The notes beneath the pieces were generated by a model. That model saw only the letters and a program-made list of their open reading frames with translations, searched no databases and was not told where the DNA came from. A program made the position numbers and the translations under genes. Positions 50,687 through 59,729 of a stretch of DNA of 64,000 nucleotides are shown here, piece by piece. Position 1 is the first letter of the stretch. Each line of letters opens with the position of its first letter. The stretch is from Prochlorococcus sp. AG-402-N17 (GTDB lineage Bacteria; Cyanobacteriota; Cyanobacteriia; PCC-6307; Cyanobiaceae): positions 151,862 to 215,861 of the forward strand of contig QCIV01000001.1 in the NCBI GenBank assembly GCA_003216455.1, in the 5' to 3' direction.

Positions 50687-50740
50687 GTTTCGATGTGACA
50701 ACACGGCCATCCCCCGTTCCATGGTATGACTCGAACTGCG

Positions 50741-50779
50741 CCCTCAATTGAGGGTGAACGAAAAAGTAGCGAATGCTAC
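50741..50779 (-). promoter_or_regulatory. Structured 5' leader of the DUF4278 gene
   Basis: On the minus strand the leader holds GTAGC-attc-GCTAC followed by TTTTT (50766-50779) and then CCCTCAATTGAGGG, a perfect 14-base palindrome (50741-50754). The first hairpin would lie at the very 5' end of the transcript predicted from the promoter at 50786-50815. Such ends can stabilise RNA or attenuate transcription; which one applies is inference. Confidence 0.55.
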
Positions 50780-50785
50780 CAAATC

Positions 50786-50815
50786 ATTATAAGCGTATTT
50801 TTAACTACATGTCTA
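50786..50815 (-). promoter_or_regulatory. Sigma-70-type promoter of the DUF4278 gene
   Basis: On the minus strand, TAGACA (50815-50810), an 18-base spacer, then TATAAT (50791-50786). Both hexamers are within one base of consensus and the predicted start is directly before the GTAGC hairpin. One of the best promoter matches in the window. Confidence 0.65.
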
Positions 50816-50941
50816 GTTTTTACAAATAGAAACGAAGATTTAATGTTTTTTTAATTATTATCTTAGGTAAATTTTTTTATAAATAGTCTCTAAAAAGGTT
50901 TATGTTTATATTTGGTTTAATCTTCATTTAACTATTTATTT

Positions 50942-51199
50942 ATGACAGGTTTTTTATATTTCTTGGGAAATACTTTAAGGTGGCCAGTGTTAAAGCCAAA
51001 AGAATTTTTTTCACTACATGCTTATTTTTCAATTATTTATTTGATAACTTTTACTTTGAGTAAATATGATGTAAGCCAATCAAATTTAGTTTTTACTTTA
51101 GGAATTCTTGCACCTCTTTTAATCGCTATTGGTCAAGGACTTCCAATTGATTGCCTTGATATGGAATCATCTTTGTTGAAGGAATTAAAAACTAAATAA
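50942..51199 (+). CDS. Small conserved membrane protein (85 aa)
   Basis: Two hydrophobic segments (LHAYFSIIYLITFTL and LVFTLGILAPLLIAIGQGL) with a start GFLYFLGNTLRWPVLKPKEF and a polar end DCLDMESSLLKELKTK. No signature. It converges with nfu, 22 bases between the stops. Family unknown. Confidence 0.55.
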   Translation: MTGFLYFLGNTLRWPVLKPKEFFSLHAYFSIIYLITFTLSKYDVSQSNLVFTLGILAPLLIAIGQGLPIDCLDMESSLLKELKTK

Positions 51200-51221
51200 T
51201 ATGTATTTCAGTTAAAAATTT

Positions 51222-51467
51222 TTATAAAACCTGGACGACTTCACTTATTTCAGGAATCATTTCTTTTAACTTTCTTTCAATACCCATTTTGAGAGTCATA
51301 GTGCTACTTGGGCAACTACCACATGCTCCTTGAAGTCTGACTTTGACAATTGGACCATCTATTTCTGCAATCTCTACATTACCTCCATCAGAAATTAAAA
51401 AAGGTCTTAGCTCGTCAAGGACTTTTTCTACATTTTCGTTTGTCAGCGAGAGTGTTTCAGTACTCAT
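51222..51467 (-). CDS. nfu: NifU C-terminal-type iron-sulfur scaffold protein (Nfu)
   Basis: An 81-residue protein: [40 protein letters not shown] and [16 protein letters not shown], with the CxxC of Nfu (ACGSCPSS). It assembles [4Fe-4S] clusters and transfers them, in cyanobacteria particularly to photosystem I. Single domain, as in plastid/cyanobacterial CnfU. It faces away from mqo with a 70-base shared upstream region. Confidence 0.94.
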   Translation of the reverse strand: MSTETLSLTNENVEKVLDELRPFLISDGGNVEIAEIDGPIVKVRLQGACGSCPSSTMTLKMGIERKLKEMIPEISEVVQVL

Positions 51468-51537
51468 AATTTTGAATTAACTTTATAATAAGCCTAGAAA
51501 GAAATCTGATTAATTGCAAAAAAGATAATTTTCTGTT

Positions 51538-53034
51538 GTGACTTCATCTAAAAATCCCACTAATGACAATAGCTACTTTGATGCAGTCTTAGTAGGGGCA
51601 GGGGTAATGAGTAGTACTTTAGCCCTCCTAATTTCAGAAGTTTTACCAGATATAAAATTTCTTATTATAGAAAAATTAAATTCTCCAGGAAGTGAAAGTA
51701 CTGGCGCTTTTAATAATGCAGGTACAGGACATGCGGCTAATTGCGAATTAAACTATACCCCTTTAGATGAAAAAGGAAATCTAAAAATAGATAAAGCGCT
51801 CTCAATAAATCGTTCTTTTGAAACATCCATGTCTTTATGGGCTTCATTGTATGAAGCAGGAAAAATTGATATTAAGAAGTTTCTAAAATTTATTCCTCAT
51901 ATTAGCTTTGTGTCTGGTCAGGATAATATTTCTTTTTTAAAAAAAAGATTTCAGAAAATGACTGAAAATCCTGAATTTATCGATATGGAATTTTCTACAT
52001 CTTTTGATGAAATTTCATCATGGGCTCCTCTAATAACAAAAGATAGAAATCCATCTACTCAAATTGCTGCTACCAGAATAGGTAGAGGAACTGATATTAA
52101 TTTTGAGGCTTTAACTAAAGAGTATTTGTCATTAGTTTCCTTAAACAAAAATGTTGAAATTAGATACAAAACAGAATTAGTAGATTTAAAGAAAATAGAT
52201 AAAAAACAATGGGAACTAGAAATCAGTTCTGAAGGTAGAAAAACTTCAATTAGAACTGGCTACGTTTTTCTTGGTGCTGGTGGAAAAACAATTAATTATT
52301 TACAAAAATCAAAAATTCCAGAAGCAAAAAGTTATGGTGGATTTCCTGTTAGTGGGAAATGGCTTATTTGCGAGAAAAAAGATCTAACAGAAAAACATAA
52401 CTCAAAAGTTTATGGTAAAGCTGATATTGGATCGCCACCAATGTCTGTACCTCATTTAGACACCAGATGGATTGATAATAAAAAACTTCTTTTATATGGA
52501 CCTTTTGCTGGATTTACAACGAAATTTCTAAAACAAAGTTCATACTTTGACTTATTTAGTTCAATTAAAAAGAATAATATTTTTTCTATGTTAGAAGTTG
52601 GTTTCAAGAACAACGATTTAATTAATTACCTAATATCACAATCATTAAAGAACCATAACTCAAGAGTTGAGAATTTAAAGAATATGATGCCATCAGCTAA
52701 TCCTTCTGATTGGTATTTAAAGAATGCTGGTCAAAGAGTTCAAATAATTAAAAAAACTGAAGGTGGTGGTTCTTTGAAATTTGGAACTGAGATTGTAAAT
52801 TCATCTGATGGATCATTATCTGCTTTGTTGGGAGCCTCTCCGGGAGCAAGTACTGCGGTTTTAATTATGGTTGAGGTTTTAGAAAAATCTGTTTTATTTT
52901 TAAACGATAAGCATAATCTTCAGAAAAAAATAAATGACTTAATTTATCCAGAACTATCAGTCTCTGAAAATGACAGTACCTTCATAAAAGAAATTAAAAA
53001 AAGAAATAATTCCATTTTTGGTTTCCATCCATAA
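51538..53034 (+). CDS. mqo: Malate:quinone oxidoreductase
   Basis: A 498-residue flavoprotein with a GTG start: [20 protein letters not shown] (FAD-binding), [80 protein letters not shown] and [18 protein letters not shown]. It oxidises malate and passes electrons to quinone at the membrane, replacing NAD-malate dehydrogenase. Length is standard; the family identity is clear. It is followed by lepA after 55 bases. Confidence 0.94.
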   Translation: MTSSKNPTNDNSYFDAVLVGAGVMSSTLALLISEVLPDIKFLIIEKLNSPGSESTGAFNNAGTGHAANCELNYTPLDEKGNLKIDKALSINRSFETSMSLWASLYEAGKIDIKKFLKFIPHISFVSGQDNISFLKKRFQKMTENPEFIDMEFSTSFDEISSWAPLITKDRNPSTQIAATRIGRGTDINFEALTKEYLSLVSLNKNVEIRYKTELVDLKKIDKKQWELEISSEGRKTSIRTGYVFLGAGGKTINYLQKSKIPEAKSYGGFPVSGKWLICEKKDLTEKHNSKVYGKADIGSPPMSVPHLDTRWIDNKKLLLYGPFAGFTTKFLKQSSYFDLFSSIKKNNIFSMLEVGFKNNDLINYLISQSLKNHNSRVENLKNMMPSANPSDWYLKNAGQRVQIIKKTEGGGSLKFGTEIVNSSDGSLSALLGASPGASTAVLIMVEVLEKSVLFLNDKHNLQKKINDLIYPELSVSENDSTFIKEIKKRNNSIFGFHP

Positions 53035-53089
53035 TTCTTATTAGCTAATATTAATCAAGATGTAATAAGAGGAGAATTTTTATTTCTAT

Positions 53090-54898
53090 ATGACTGATAT
53101 ATCGGTTTCAAAAATTAGAAATTTCTGCATAATCGCTCATATTGACCATGGTAAATCTACCCTTGCAGATAGGTTGCTTCAAGATACTGGTACTGTGCAG
53201 CAAAGGGATATGCAAGAACAATTTTTGGACAGTATGGATCTTGAAAGAGAGAGAGGAATTACTATCAAGTTACAGGCCGCTAGGATGAAATATAAAGCTG
53301 ACGATTCCCAAGAATATGTTTTGAACTTAATAGATACTCCAGGACATGTTGATTTCTCTTATGAGGTTAGTAGATCTCTTCAAGCTTGTGAAGGCGCCTT
53401 ACTTGTTGTTGATGCAAGTCAAGGAGTAGAAGCTCAAACCTTAGCTAATGTTTATCTTGCCTTAGAAAATAATCTTGAAATAATTCCTGTTTTAAATAAA
53501 GTTGATTTACCAGGGGCTGATGCTGAAAAAATAAAACAAGAAATAGAGGAAATTATTGGACTTGATACATCTAATGCAATAAATTGTTCAGCAAAAACTG
53601 GAGTTGGTATTAAAGATATTTTGGAAGCAATCGTAACAAGAGTACCTCCTCCTCAAGATGAAATTAAACTCCCTACAAAGGCACTGATTTTTGATTCTTA
53701 CTATGATCCGTACAGGGGAGTTATTGTTTATTTCAGGGTGATATCTGGGTCTCTAAATAAGAGAGAAAAAATATTATTAATGGCAAGTAAGAAAAATTAT
53801 GAACTAGATGAGATAGGAATAATGGCGCCTGATCAGCAGCAAGTTGATGAATTACATGCAGGAGAAGTTGGTTATTTAGCTGCTTCTATAAAATCAGTTG
53901 CTGATGCGAGAGTGGGAGATACGATTACTCTTTTAAATTCACCTGCCAATGATCCTTTGCCTGGATATAAGACAGCAAATCCTATGGTTTTTTGTGGCTT
54001 ATTCCCGACTGATGCTGATCAATTCCCAGATTTAAGAGTATCACTAGAAAAATTACAATTATCTGATGCAGCTTTAAAATATGAGCCCGAAACAAGTAGC
54101 GCAATGGGCTTCGGATTTAGGTGCGGATTCCTAGGACTTCTGCATATGGAGATTGTTCAAGAAAGATTAGAAAGAGAATATGACTTGGATCTAATCGTAA
54201 CGGCACCATCAGTTATCTATAAAGTTAATTTAAATCAGCAGGAACATATCTTTATTGATAATCCTTCTACAATTCCTGATCCACAACTTAGAGAATCAAT
54301 AGAAGAGCCTTATGTGAAAATGGAAATTTATGCTCCCAATGAATTTAATGGAACATTAATGGGTTTATGTCAGGAAAGAAGGGGAGTATTTATAGATATG
54401 AAATACATAACAACAGATCGAGTTACCTTGATTTATGAAATTCCATTAGCAGAAGTTGTTACTGATTTCTTTGATCAAATGAAAAGTAGAACCCAAGGTT
54501 ATGCATCAATGGAATATCATTTGATTGGCTATAGAAAAAATGACCTTGTTAGATTAGATGTTCTAATAAATTCAGAAAGAGCAGACCCATTAACTTCTAT
54601 TGTTCATAAAGATAAGGCTTATGGAATTGGCAGAAGTTTAGTTGAGAAATTAAAAGAACTTATTCCTAAACAACAATTTAAAATACCTATTCAAGCATCA
54701 ATCGGTAGCAGGATTATTGCAAGTGAAAGCATAAGTGCTTTGCGAAAAGATGTTTTATCTAAATGCTATGGAGGGGATATTTCTAGGAAAAAGAAACTTT
54801 TAAAGAAACAAGCCAAAGGTAAAAAGAGGATGAAGGCAATGGGTAAAGTTGAAGTCCCTCAAGAAGCTTTTATGGCAGTCTTGAAATTAAACCAGTAA
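53090..54898 (+). CDS. lepA: Elongation factor 4 (LepA)
   Basis: A 602-residue translational GTPase: G1 [10 protein letters not shown]2 RERGIT, G3 DTPGHVDF, G4 NKVDLPGA, then EF-G-like domains II-V and the LepA-specific C-terminal domain ([40 protein letters not shown]). It acts on ribosomes during elongation and assembly. Length standard. Followed by a permease gene after 80 bases. Confidence 0.97.
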   Translation: MTDISVSKIRNFCIIAHIDHGKSTLADRLLQDTGTVQQRDMQEQFLDSMDLERERGITIKLQAARMKYKADDSQEYVLNLIDTPGHVDFSYEVSRSLQACEGALLVVDASQGVEAQTLANVYLALENNLEIIPVLNKVDLPGADAEKIKQEIEEIIGLDTSNAINCSAKTGVGIKDILEAIVTRVPPPQDEIKLPTKALIFDSYYDPYRGVIVYFRVISGSLNKREKILLMASKKNYELDEIGIMAPDQQQVDELHAGEVGYLAASIKSVADARVGDTITLLNSPANDPLPGYKTANPMVFCGLFPTDADQFPDLRVSLEKLQLSDAALKYEPETSSAMGFGFRCGFLGLLHMEIVQERLEREYDLDLIVTAPSVIYKVNLNQQEHIFIDNPSTIPDPQLRESIEEPYVKMEIYAPNEFNGTLMGLCQERRGVFIDMKYITTDRVTLIYEIPLAEVVTDFFDQMKSRTQGYASMEYHLIGYRKNDLVRLDVLINSERADPLTSIVHKDKAYGIGRSLVEKLKELIPKQQFKIPIQASIGSRIIASESISALRKDVLSKCYGGDISRKKKLLKKQAKGKKRMKAMGKVEVPQEAFMAVLKLNQ

Positions 54899-54979
54899 TT
54901 TCTTTTAAATTAAAATTTTATAGCTATTTATTTTTAAAAGAATTGGGTATATTTCATTTATATCTTTAAAAAAAAGATT

Positions 54980-55825
54980 TTGGATATTAACTCATTTAAT
55001 CGTGTCGCCGCAAATATCAGAAAAGCTGGATTTTTAATTGTACTTTTTTATCTTCTTGTTGTTTTAATAATGAAATTTTTAGAGGCCAATAATTTTTTTG
55101 GCTATTCATTTTCAATGTTAAGCAATGATATCTTTGCCCCTCCTTCTCTTAATCATTTTTGTGGCACAGATAGATTAGGAAGAGATGTTTGCTTAAGAAC
55201 TTTGCAAGGATCATCATTAGCGATAGAAGTTGTATTCTTAGCTATTCTTTTTTCATTAAGTTTGGGTTTGCCATTGGGATTATTAAGTGGATATTTTGGT
55301 GGTTTTTTTGATAAATGCTTATCACTAATAATGGATACTATTTTTTCAATACCTGTAATTTTGCTTTCAGTTGTTGTGGCTTTTGTATTGGGTAAGGGTA
55401 TCCTTAACGCGGCTTTGGCATTGTGTATTGTTTACTCTCCTCAATATTTTAGATTAATCAGAAATCAGACAATATTGGTTAAATCCGAAACTTATGTGGA
55501 GGCAGCTCAAGTTGCAGGAGCTGATGTTAAAAAAATTATTTTTAAATATATTCTCCCAAATGTAATAACACCATTGCCTATTCTGCTTACCCTAAATGCT
55601 GCAGATGCTGTTTTGGTATTAGGAAGTTTAGGATTTTTAGGCCTTGGCGTTCCTGCAGATGTCCCAGAGTGGGGAAGTGATTTAAATCTTGCTCTTGCTG
55701 CTTTACCTACAGGTATCTGGTGGACGGCTTTGTTCCCAGGTTTGGCAATGTTTTTTTTAGTTTTAGGTCTTTCTTTTATAGGAGAGGATCTTGAAGAAAT
55801 TTTTGATAGTCAAAATTCTGAATAA
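54980..55825 (+). CDS. ABC-transporter permease, OppC/DppC type
   Basis: A 281-residue membrane protein with a TTG start: N-terminal helix (IVLFYLLVVLIMKFLE), then the OppC region APPSLNHFCGTDRLGRDVCL, permease helices, and the EAA loop EAAQVAGADVKKIIFKYILP that contacts the ATPase. The end is SFIGEDLEEIF. It imports oligopeptides, dipeptides or nickel with separate ATPase and OppB-like subunits, which are elsewhere. A lone permease gene outside an opp operon is usual in picocyanobacteria. Confidence 0.87.
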   Translation: MDINSFNRVAANIRKAGFLIVLFYLLVVLIMKFLEANNFFGYSFSMLSNDIFAPPSLNHFCGTDRLGRDVCLRTLQGSSLAIEVVFLAILFSLSLGLPLGLLSGYFGGFFDKCLSLIMDTIFSIPVILLSVVVAFVLGKGILNAALALCIVYSPQYFRLIRNQTILVKSETYVEAAQVAGADVKKIIFKYILPNVITPLPILLTLNAADAVLVLGSLGFLGLGVPADVPEWGSDLNLALAALPTGIWWTALFPGLAMFFLVLGLSFIGEDLEEIFDSQNSE

Positions 55826-55827
55826 AT

Positions 55828-56499
55828 TTAGTTATCTGTAATAGGATCAAGTTCTCCTTGATTATTCAACTTTGGATATTCTTTAGCTGATTTTTTATAC
55901 ACCGCAGCTAATTCTGGGTAACACCATTCAAAAAGTGTTTTTTGATATTCATCCATATTTAACCCTTCTCCATTAGAGGGTAATATACCTTTATTTTTTC
56001 TTTGGCGAACAGCTTCAAATAATAATATAGAAGCAGCAACTGAAACATTCAGAGATTGAACCATACCTCTCATAGGTATAAAAATTGATTGATCAACCAT
56101 TGATATAAGTTCATTACTTAGTCCCCATTTTTCTGCTCCTAAAACAAAACATGTATTTTGAGAATAATCAAAATTTCTATAATCTACTGATTCACTATTA
56201 AGAGTAGTTCCATATAATTTAAAACCCTTATTCTTTAAATCAGATATTGCCGTGATAGTGTTTTCATGATTATTCAGTTTAACCCATTTTTGACTTCCTT
56301 GAGCAGTACTATTAAAAGTCTTAACGGCATTCGTTTTGCTAATAAAATTTGCTTCGAAAACTCCTGCCGCATCACATGTCCTTAATATCGCAGATAAATT
56401 ATGTGGTTTATTGACATCCTCAACTAAAACAGTCAAGTTTTTCATTCTGCAATCTAAAACTCTTTTGATTCGTTCAAATCTTCTTGGCAAAATTGACAT
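55828..56499 (-). CDS. trmH: tRNA (guanosine-18-2'-O)-methyltransferase TrmH
   Basis: A 223-residue SPOUT enzyme: MPLRFxRIxxV-like start (LPRRFERIKRVLDCRMKNLT), VLVEDVNKPHNLSAILRTCD, then AGVFEANFI, CFVLGAEKWGLSNELISMVD and IPMRGMVQSLNVSVAASILL. The SPOUT knot motifs are complete. It methylates the 2'-O of G18 in tRNAs. Converges with the OppC-like gene, two bases between. Confidence 0.93.
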   Translation of the reverse strand: MSILPRRFERIKRVLDCRMKNLTVLVEDVNKPHNLSAILRTCDAAGVFEANFISKTNAVKTFNSTAQGSQKWVKLNNHENTITAISDLKNKGFKLYGTTLNSESVDYRNFDYSQNTCFVLGAEKWGLSNELISMVDQSIFIPMRGMVQSLNVSVAASILLFEAVRQRKNKGILPSNGEGLNMDEYQKTLFEWCYPELAAVYKKSAKEYPKLNNQGELDPITDN

Positions 56500-56595
56500 T
56501 TATAATTTTTTCACACTTTTAAATTATATTCAAAAAACATTGATTACCTATTAAATCCCTTGGTTTATAATATTTTGGTAGTTTAAATTAACTCA

Positions 56596-56799
56596 ATGGC
56601 ATACATAGAATGGGACTATACAGTAATAACAAGTATGGTAGAAAAACAAGGGTGGGATTTACCTGATCGTGAATCGGAAGAATGGAATAAATTTAACGAT
56701 GAATTAGGAGAAAAAATGAGAGGCGTTGGACTTATTTTTGAAAAATATTGTAAGTTTACTCCTGACGTAGGAGAAGGAGTTCATCTTCTAGATGACTGA
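56596..56799 (+). CDS. Small conserved hypothetical protein (67 aa)
   Basis: Soluble acidic protein: YIEWDYTVITSMVEKQGWDL, PDRESEEWNKFNDELGEKMR, VGLIFEKYCKFTPDVGEGVH. Trp- and Tyr-rich, probably a small helical domain. A weak hairpin, CCATTGA-n12-TCAATGG (56817-56842), follows and may end its transcript. Family not recognised. Confidence 0.55.
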   Translation: MAYIEWDYTVITSMVEKQGWDLPDRESEEWNKFNDELGEKMRGVGLIFEKYCKFTPDVGEGVHLLDD

Positions 56800-56816
56800 T
56801 CATAAATAGTTTTAAA

Positions 56817-56842
56817 CCATTGATGTATCCCTTAATCAATGG
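56817..56842 (+). terminator. Candidate weak terminator
   Basis: CCATTGA and TCAATGG are perfect seven-base arms around a 12-base loop, followed only by CTTATT. It lies 17 bases after the stop at 56799. The loop is long and the T-run poor, so it may be a pause or chance hairpin. Confidence 0.35.
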
Positions 56843-56976
56843 CTTATTAATTAATAAGATAATATAATTTCGCTAAATTAGAACTGGCAATTATTAAGGC
56901 TTTATAAAGCTTGTACTCTAAAAAAAAATTTTTATTCCACAAAAAAGTTATTTAATTTCTATATTTGAATAAAAAT

Positions 56977-57369
56977 ATGAAAAATAAATTAACCTTTTTA
57001 TTTGATGGTGGTTGTCCACTTTGTTTAAGAGAGACAAATTTTCTTAAAAAAAGAGATACCTTAAATCAAATTGCATTTATAGATATTAATAGTAAGGATT
57101 ATGATCAAAGTCTTTTTATTGACATCTCATATTCAGAAGCTATGTCAAACCTGCATGGGATTATTGAAAATGGTGAAATTATTAGGGGACTAGATGTACT
57201 TGCATATTCTTATGAATTAGTTGGTTTAGGTTGGGTTTATTATCCCTTGAAGATTAAGCTCTTATCTCCATTATTGAGATTGGTTTACAGATATTGGGCA
57301 AAATATAGACTTCAAATTACAGGTAGATCCGATATTGAAAAACTTTGTACCTCACAATGTGAACAATAA
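56977..57369 (+). CDS. DCC-family thiol-disulfide oxidoreductase (DUF393)
   Basis: 130 residues from ATG 56977 (MKNKLTFLFDGGCPLCLRET); the track start is a TTG four codons earlier. The DxxCPxC motif (FDGGCPLC) defines the DCC/DUF393 family, a thioredoxin-like group of redox proteins. The rest has AFIDINSKDYDQSL, LHGIIENGEIIRGLDVLAYS and a C-terminal helical part. Partner unknown. First in a unit with TIGR03643, DUF2256 and the photolyase-related gene: spacing 2, 3 and -4 bases. Confidence 0.87.
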   Translation: MKNKLTFLFDGGCPLCLRETNFLKKRDTLNQIAFIDINSKDYDQSLFIDISYSEAMSNLHGIIENGEIIRGLDVLAYSYELVGLGWVYYPLKIKLLSPLLRLVYRYWAKYRLQITGRSDIEKLCTSQCEQ

Positions 57370-57371
57370 AT

Positions 57372-57608
57372 ATGGAAAGTATCGACATAGACAGAATAAT
57401 AGAAATGTGTTGGGAAGATAGAACACCCTTCGAAGCTATCGAGTATCAATTTGGTTTAAAAGAGGAAGAGGCGATAAAAATTATGCGTCAACATCTTAAA
57501 CCCAAATCTTTCAAAGTCTGGAGAAAGAGAGTTTCGGGAAGAAATACAAAACATATGGCCCTTAAAGATTCAACTAGATTTAAATCTACTCATAAAAGAA
57601 AATTATAA
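57372..57608 (+). CDS. TIGR03643/DUF2805-family protein
   Basis: A 78-residue protein: DRIIEMCWEDRTPFEAIEYQ, FGLKEEEAIKIMRQHLKPKS, FKVWRKRVSGRNTKHMALKD, matching my memory of TIGR03643 (DUF2805). Basic C-terminus (TRFKSTHKRKL). The family is often adjacent to the photolyase-related gene in bacteria; the molecular role is unknown. Between DCC and DUF2256 genes with 2-3 base spacing. Confidence 0.85.
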   Translation: MESIDIDRIIEMCWEDRTPFEAIEYQFGLKEEEAIKIMRQHLKPKSFKVWRKRVSGRNTKHMALKDSTRFKSTHKRKL

Positions 57609-57611
57609 ATT

Positions 57612-57743
57612 TTGAAAAATCTTTCTACTAAAACTTGTCCTGTTTGCAATAGGCCGTTTGAGTGGCGTAAAAAATGGAAAAACTGTTGGGATGATGTTAT
57701 CTACTGTTCAAAAAGATGCAGTAACAGGAAGTCGCAAAGATGA
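57612..57743 (+). CDS. DUF2256-family zinc-ribbon-like small protein
   Basis: A 43-residue ORF, absent from the track, with a TTG start three bases after the TIGR03643 stop. Four Cys arranged as [20 protein letters not shown] and [12 protein letters not shown], matching DUF2256 (KxCPxCxRPFxWRKKW..CWdxVxYCSxRC). Likely a zinc-binding module. Its stop TGA overlaps the ATG of the photolyase-related gene (ATGA), which implies translational coupling. Confidence 0.88.
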   Translation: MKNLSTKTCPVCNRPFEWRKKWKNCWDDVIYCSKRCSNRKSQR

Positions 57744-59230
57744 AACAAGTATCAATTATTTTCCCGAATCAACTTTTTAGAGATAGCTCAATTTTAAAAA
57801 TAAATTGTGATATTTTAATTTTGGAAGACTCATTATTTTTTGGAAATGATAAATTTCATAAATTAATTAACCATAAAAATAAGTTAGTTTTTCATAGAGC
57901 ATCTATGCTCGCTTATAAAAATTACTTAGAAATATCTGGCTTTAAAGTTTTATATATCGAAAACAAGAATAATGTTTCTACAGTTGAGTACTTATCGGAA
58001 TTTATTAAAAATAAATATCAGAAAATAAATCTCATTGACCCTCATGATTTTTTAATAATGAAGAGGATTAATAATTTTGTTAAAAGTAATAATTTAGCTT
58101 TAAATATTTTGCCTTCTCCTATGTTTATGAGCAGTGAAGATTTAAAAGATTTATTTGCATCAAATGCAAAAAAACCTCTTATGGGGAGATTTTATGAGAA
58201 TCAAAGAAAGAGCCAAAAGATATTAGTTAATCCTGATGATACACCTGAAGGTGGTAAATGGAGTTTCGATGAAATGAACAGAAAAAAATTACCAAAAAAA
58301 ATAAATATACCCGATACACCTAAATTACAAAAAAATAAATTTGTAGTTAATGCAGAAAGGTCATTAGCCAATTGTGATATTGAGTCTATTGGAGAAAGTA
58401 ATAACTTTTTATATCCAACTAATTTTGAAGAGGCAGATGAATGGTTAAATGATTTTTTTAAACATAGATTTTTCTTATTTGGAGATTATGAGGATGCTAT
58501 TTCTAAAGAAAATTCTTTTTTATGGCACAGTTTACTTTCTCCTCTTTTAAATAGCGGCTTATTAACCCCAGATTTAGTAGTAAATAAAGCATTACTTTTT
58601 GCAAAAAATAATAATGTTCCTATTAACTCTTTAGAGGGTTTTATTCGTCAAATTATTGGATGGAGAGAATTTATTTGCCTCGTCTATAAAAAGTACGGAA
58701 CAAAGATGCGAAATAGTAATTTTTGGAATTTTGAAGATAAGCCAATTCCAAAATCTTTTTATCAAGGAAATACAGGAATTGAACCAGTAGACAATGTTAT
58801 AAAAAATATTATTAAATTTGGTTATTGTCATCATATTGAGCGGCTAATGATTGTTGGCAACTTTATGCTTCTATGTAGAATTCACCCAAACCAAGTTTAT
58901 AAATGGTTTATGGAAATGTTTATTGATTCCTATGATTGGGTTATGGTCCCAAATGTTTACGGAATGAGTCAGTTTAGTGATGGTGGTATCTTTTCAACAA
59001 AGCCATATATATCAAGCTCTAATTATGTAAAAAAAATGTCTAATTTTAAAAGTGGCCCATGGTGTGAAATATGGGATGGCTTATTTTGGAAATTTATTAA
59101 AGATAATGAAAGCTTTTTTCGAAAGCAATATCGTCTGGCAATGTTAACGAGAAATCTCGATAAAATGTCAGAGGAAAAATTAAATAATCACTTAAAAACG
59201 GCCGATAAATTTTTAAGAGATATTCAATAA
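57740..59230 (+). CDS. Prokaryotic (6-4)-photolyase/cryptochrome-related protein (FeS-BCP/CryB type), iron-sulfur ligands apparently missing
   Basis: A 496-residue protein with the DPRP architecture: N-terminal antenna-like domain ([35 protein letters not shown]), then a FAD domain ([76 protein letters not shown]). In the family as I know it, the end carries CxxC and a CPF motif that, with an earlier Cys, bind [4Fe-4S]. Here that region reads [20 protein letters not shown], shorter and with one Cys only. So the cluster probably cannot form. Coupled to DUF2256 and TIGR03643, usual companions. Probably still a light-dependent repair or photoreceptor protein. Confidence 0.83.
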   Translation: MKQVSIIFPNQLFRDSSILKINCDILILEDSLFFGNDKFHKLINHKNKLVFHRASMLAYKNYLEISGFKVLYIENKNNVSTVEYLSEFIKNKYQKINLIDPHDFLIMKRINNFVKSNNLALNILPSPMFMSSEDLKDLFASNAKKPLMGRFYENQRKSQKILVNPDDTPEGGKWSFDEMNRKKLPKKINIPDTPKLQKNKFVVNAERSLANCDIESIGESNNFLYPTNFEEADEWLNDFFKHRFFLFGDYEDAISKENSFLWHSLLSPLLNSGLLTPDLVVNKALLFAKNNNVPINSLEGFIRQIIGWREFICLVYKKYGTKMRNSNFWNFEDKPIPKSFYQGNTGIEPVDNVIKNIIKFGYCHHIERLMIVGNFMLLCRIHPNQVYKWFMEMFIDSYDWVMVPNVYGMSQFSDGGIFSTKPYISSSNYVKKMSNFKSGPWCEIWDGLFWKFIKDNESFFRKQYRLAMLTRNLDKMSEEKLNNHLKTADKFLRDIQ

Positions 59231-59335
59231 ATTAAGATTAATAATCTACAGTTGTCTTTGGAAAATTAAAAGAATATTATGTTATGAAGAAATATTAAGT
59301 ACGGATGTTAATTTAGAAAAAATTAGATTTATCTA

Positions 59336-59515
59336 ATGGAAATTGGAACACTTTTTTTAAAAAGTAATTCGACGGGAATTATCACTTTTTCTGAATTAGA
59401 TTGGATAACTACCCATCAATCTAATTTCACTAGGTTGGAGGAATCAATAGCAATTAAATTAGGCAGAATGCTTGATGCAGGATCTATCAATATTGGTTGC
59501 CGTTTGAAATCCTGA
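59336..59515 (+). CDS. Small conserved hypothetical protein (59 aa)
   Basis: One residue below the track limit. MEIGTLFLKSNSTGIITFSE, LDWITTHQSNFTRLEESIAI, KLGRMLDAGSINIGCRLKS. The pattern (Ser/Thr-ElxWittHQxxFxRxExxxaxxLGRxlDxGxIxxGCRL) is one I associate with conserved small proteins of cyanobacteria, no function known. Soluble. The interval that follows (59516-59729) has no start codon for the hydrophobic frame FLGFNHSLISILGFIWFNSA, which ends at 59678. Confidence 0.6.
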   Translation: MEIGTLFLKSNSTGIITFSELDWITTHQSNFTRLEESIAIKLGRMLDAGSINIGCRLKS

Positions 59516-59729
59516 ATAAGTTTTTATTTTAATAATTAAGTATCAAAAAAAGAAAAAAATATTTTTTTCGGAAAAGAATCCATTCTTTAAATATCTTTCT
59601 TTTTTAGGATTTAATCATTCACTTATTTCTATCTTAGGTTTTATTTGGTTTAATTCTGCAATTGAAAAAGTAGTTTAAATTTTTGAATTTTTTGTATATT
59701 AAAGTTATCTTTAAAAAATTTATTATATT

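Noticed and set aside
59550-59678. Hydrophobic frame FLGFNHSLISILGFIWFN
   Set aside because: Protein-like, but it has no ATG, GTG or TTG start; may be a remnant, not supportable as a gene.
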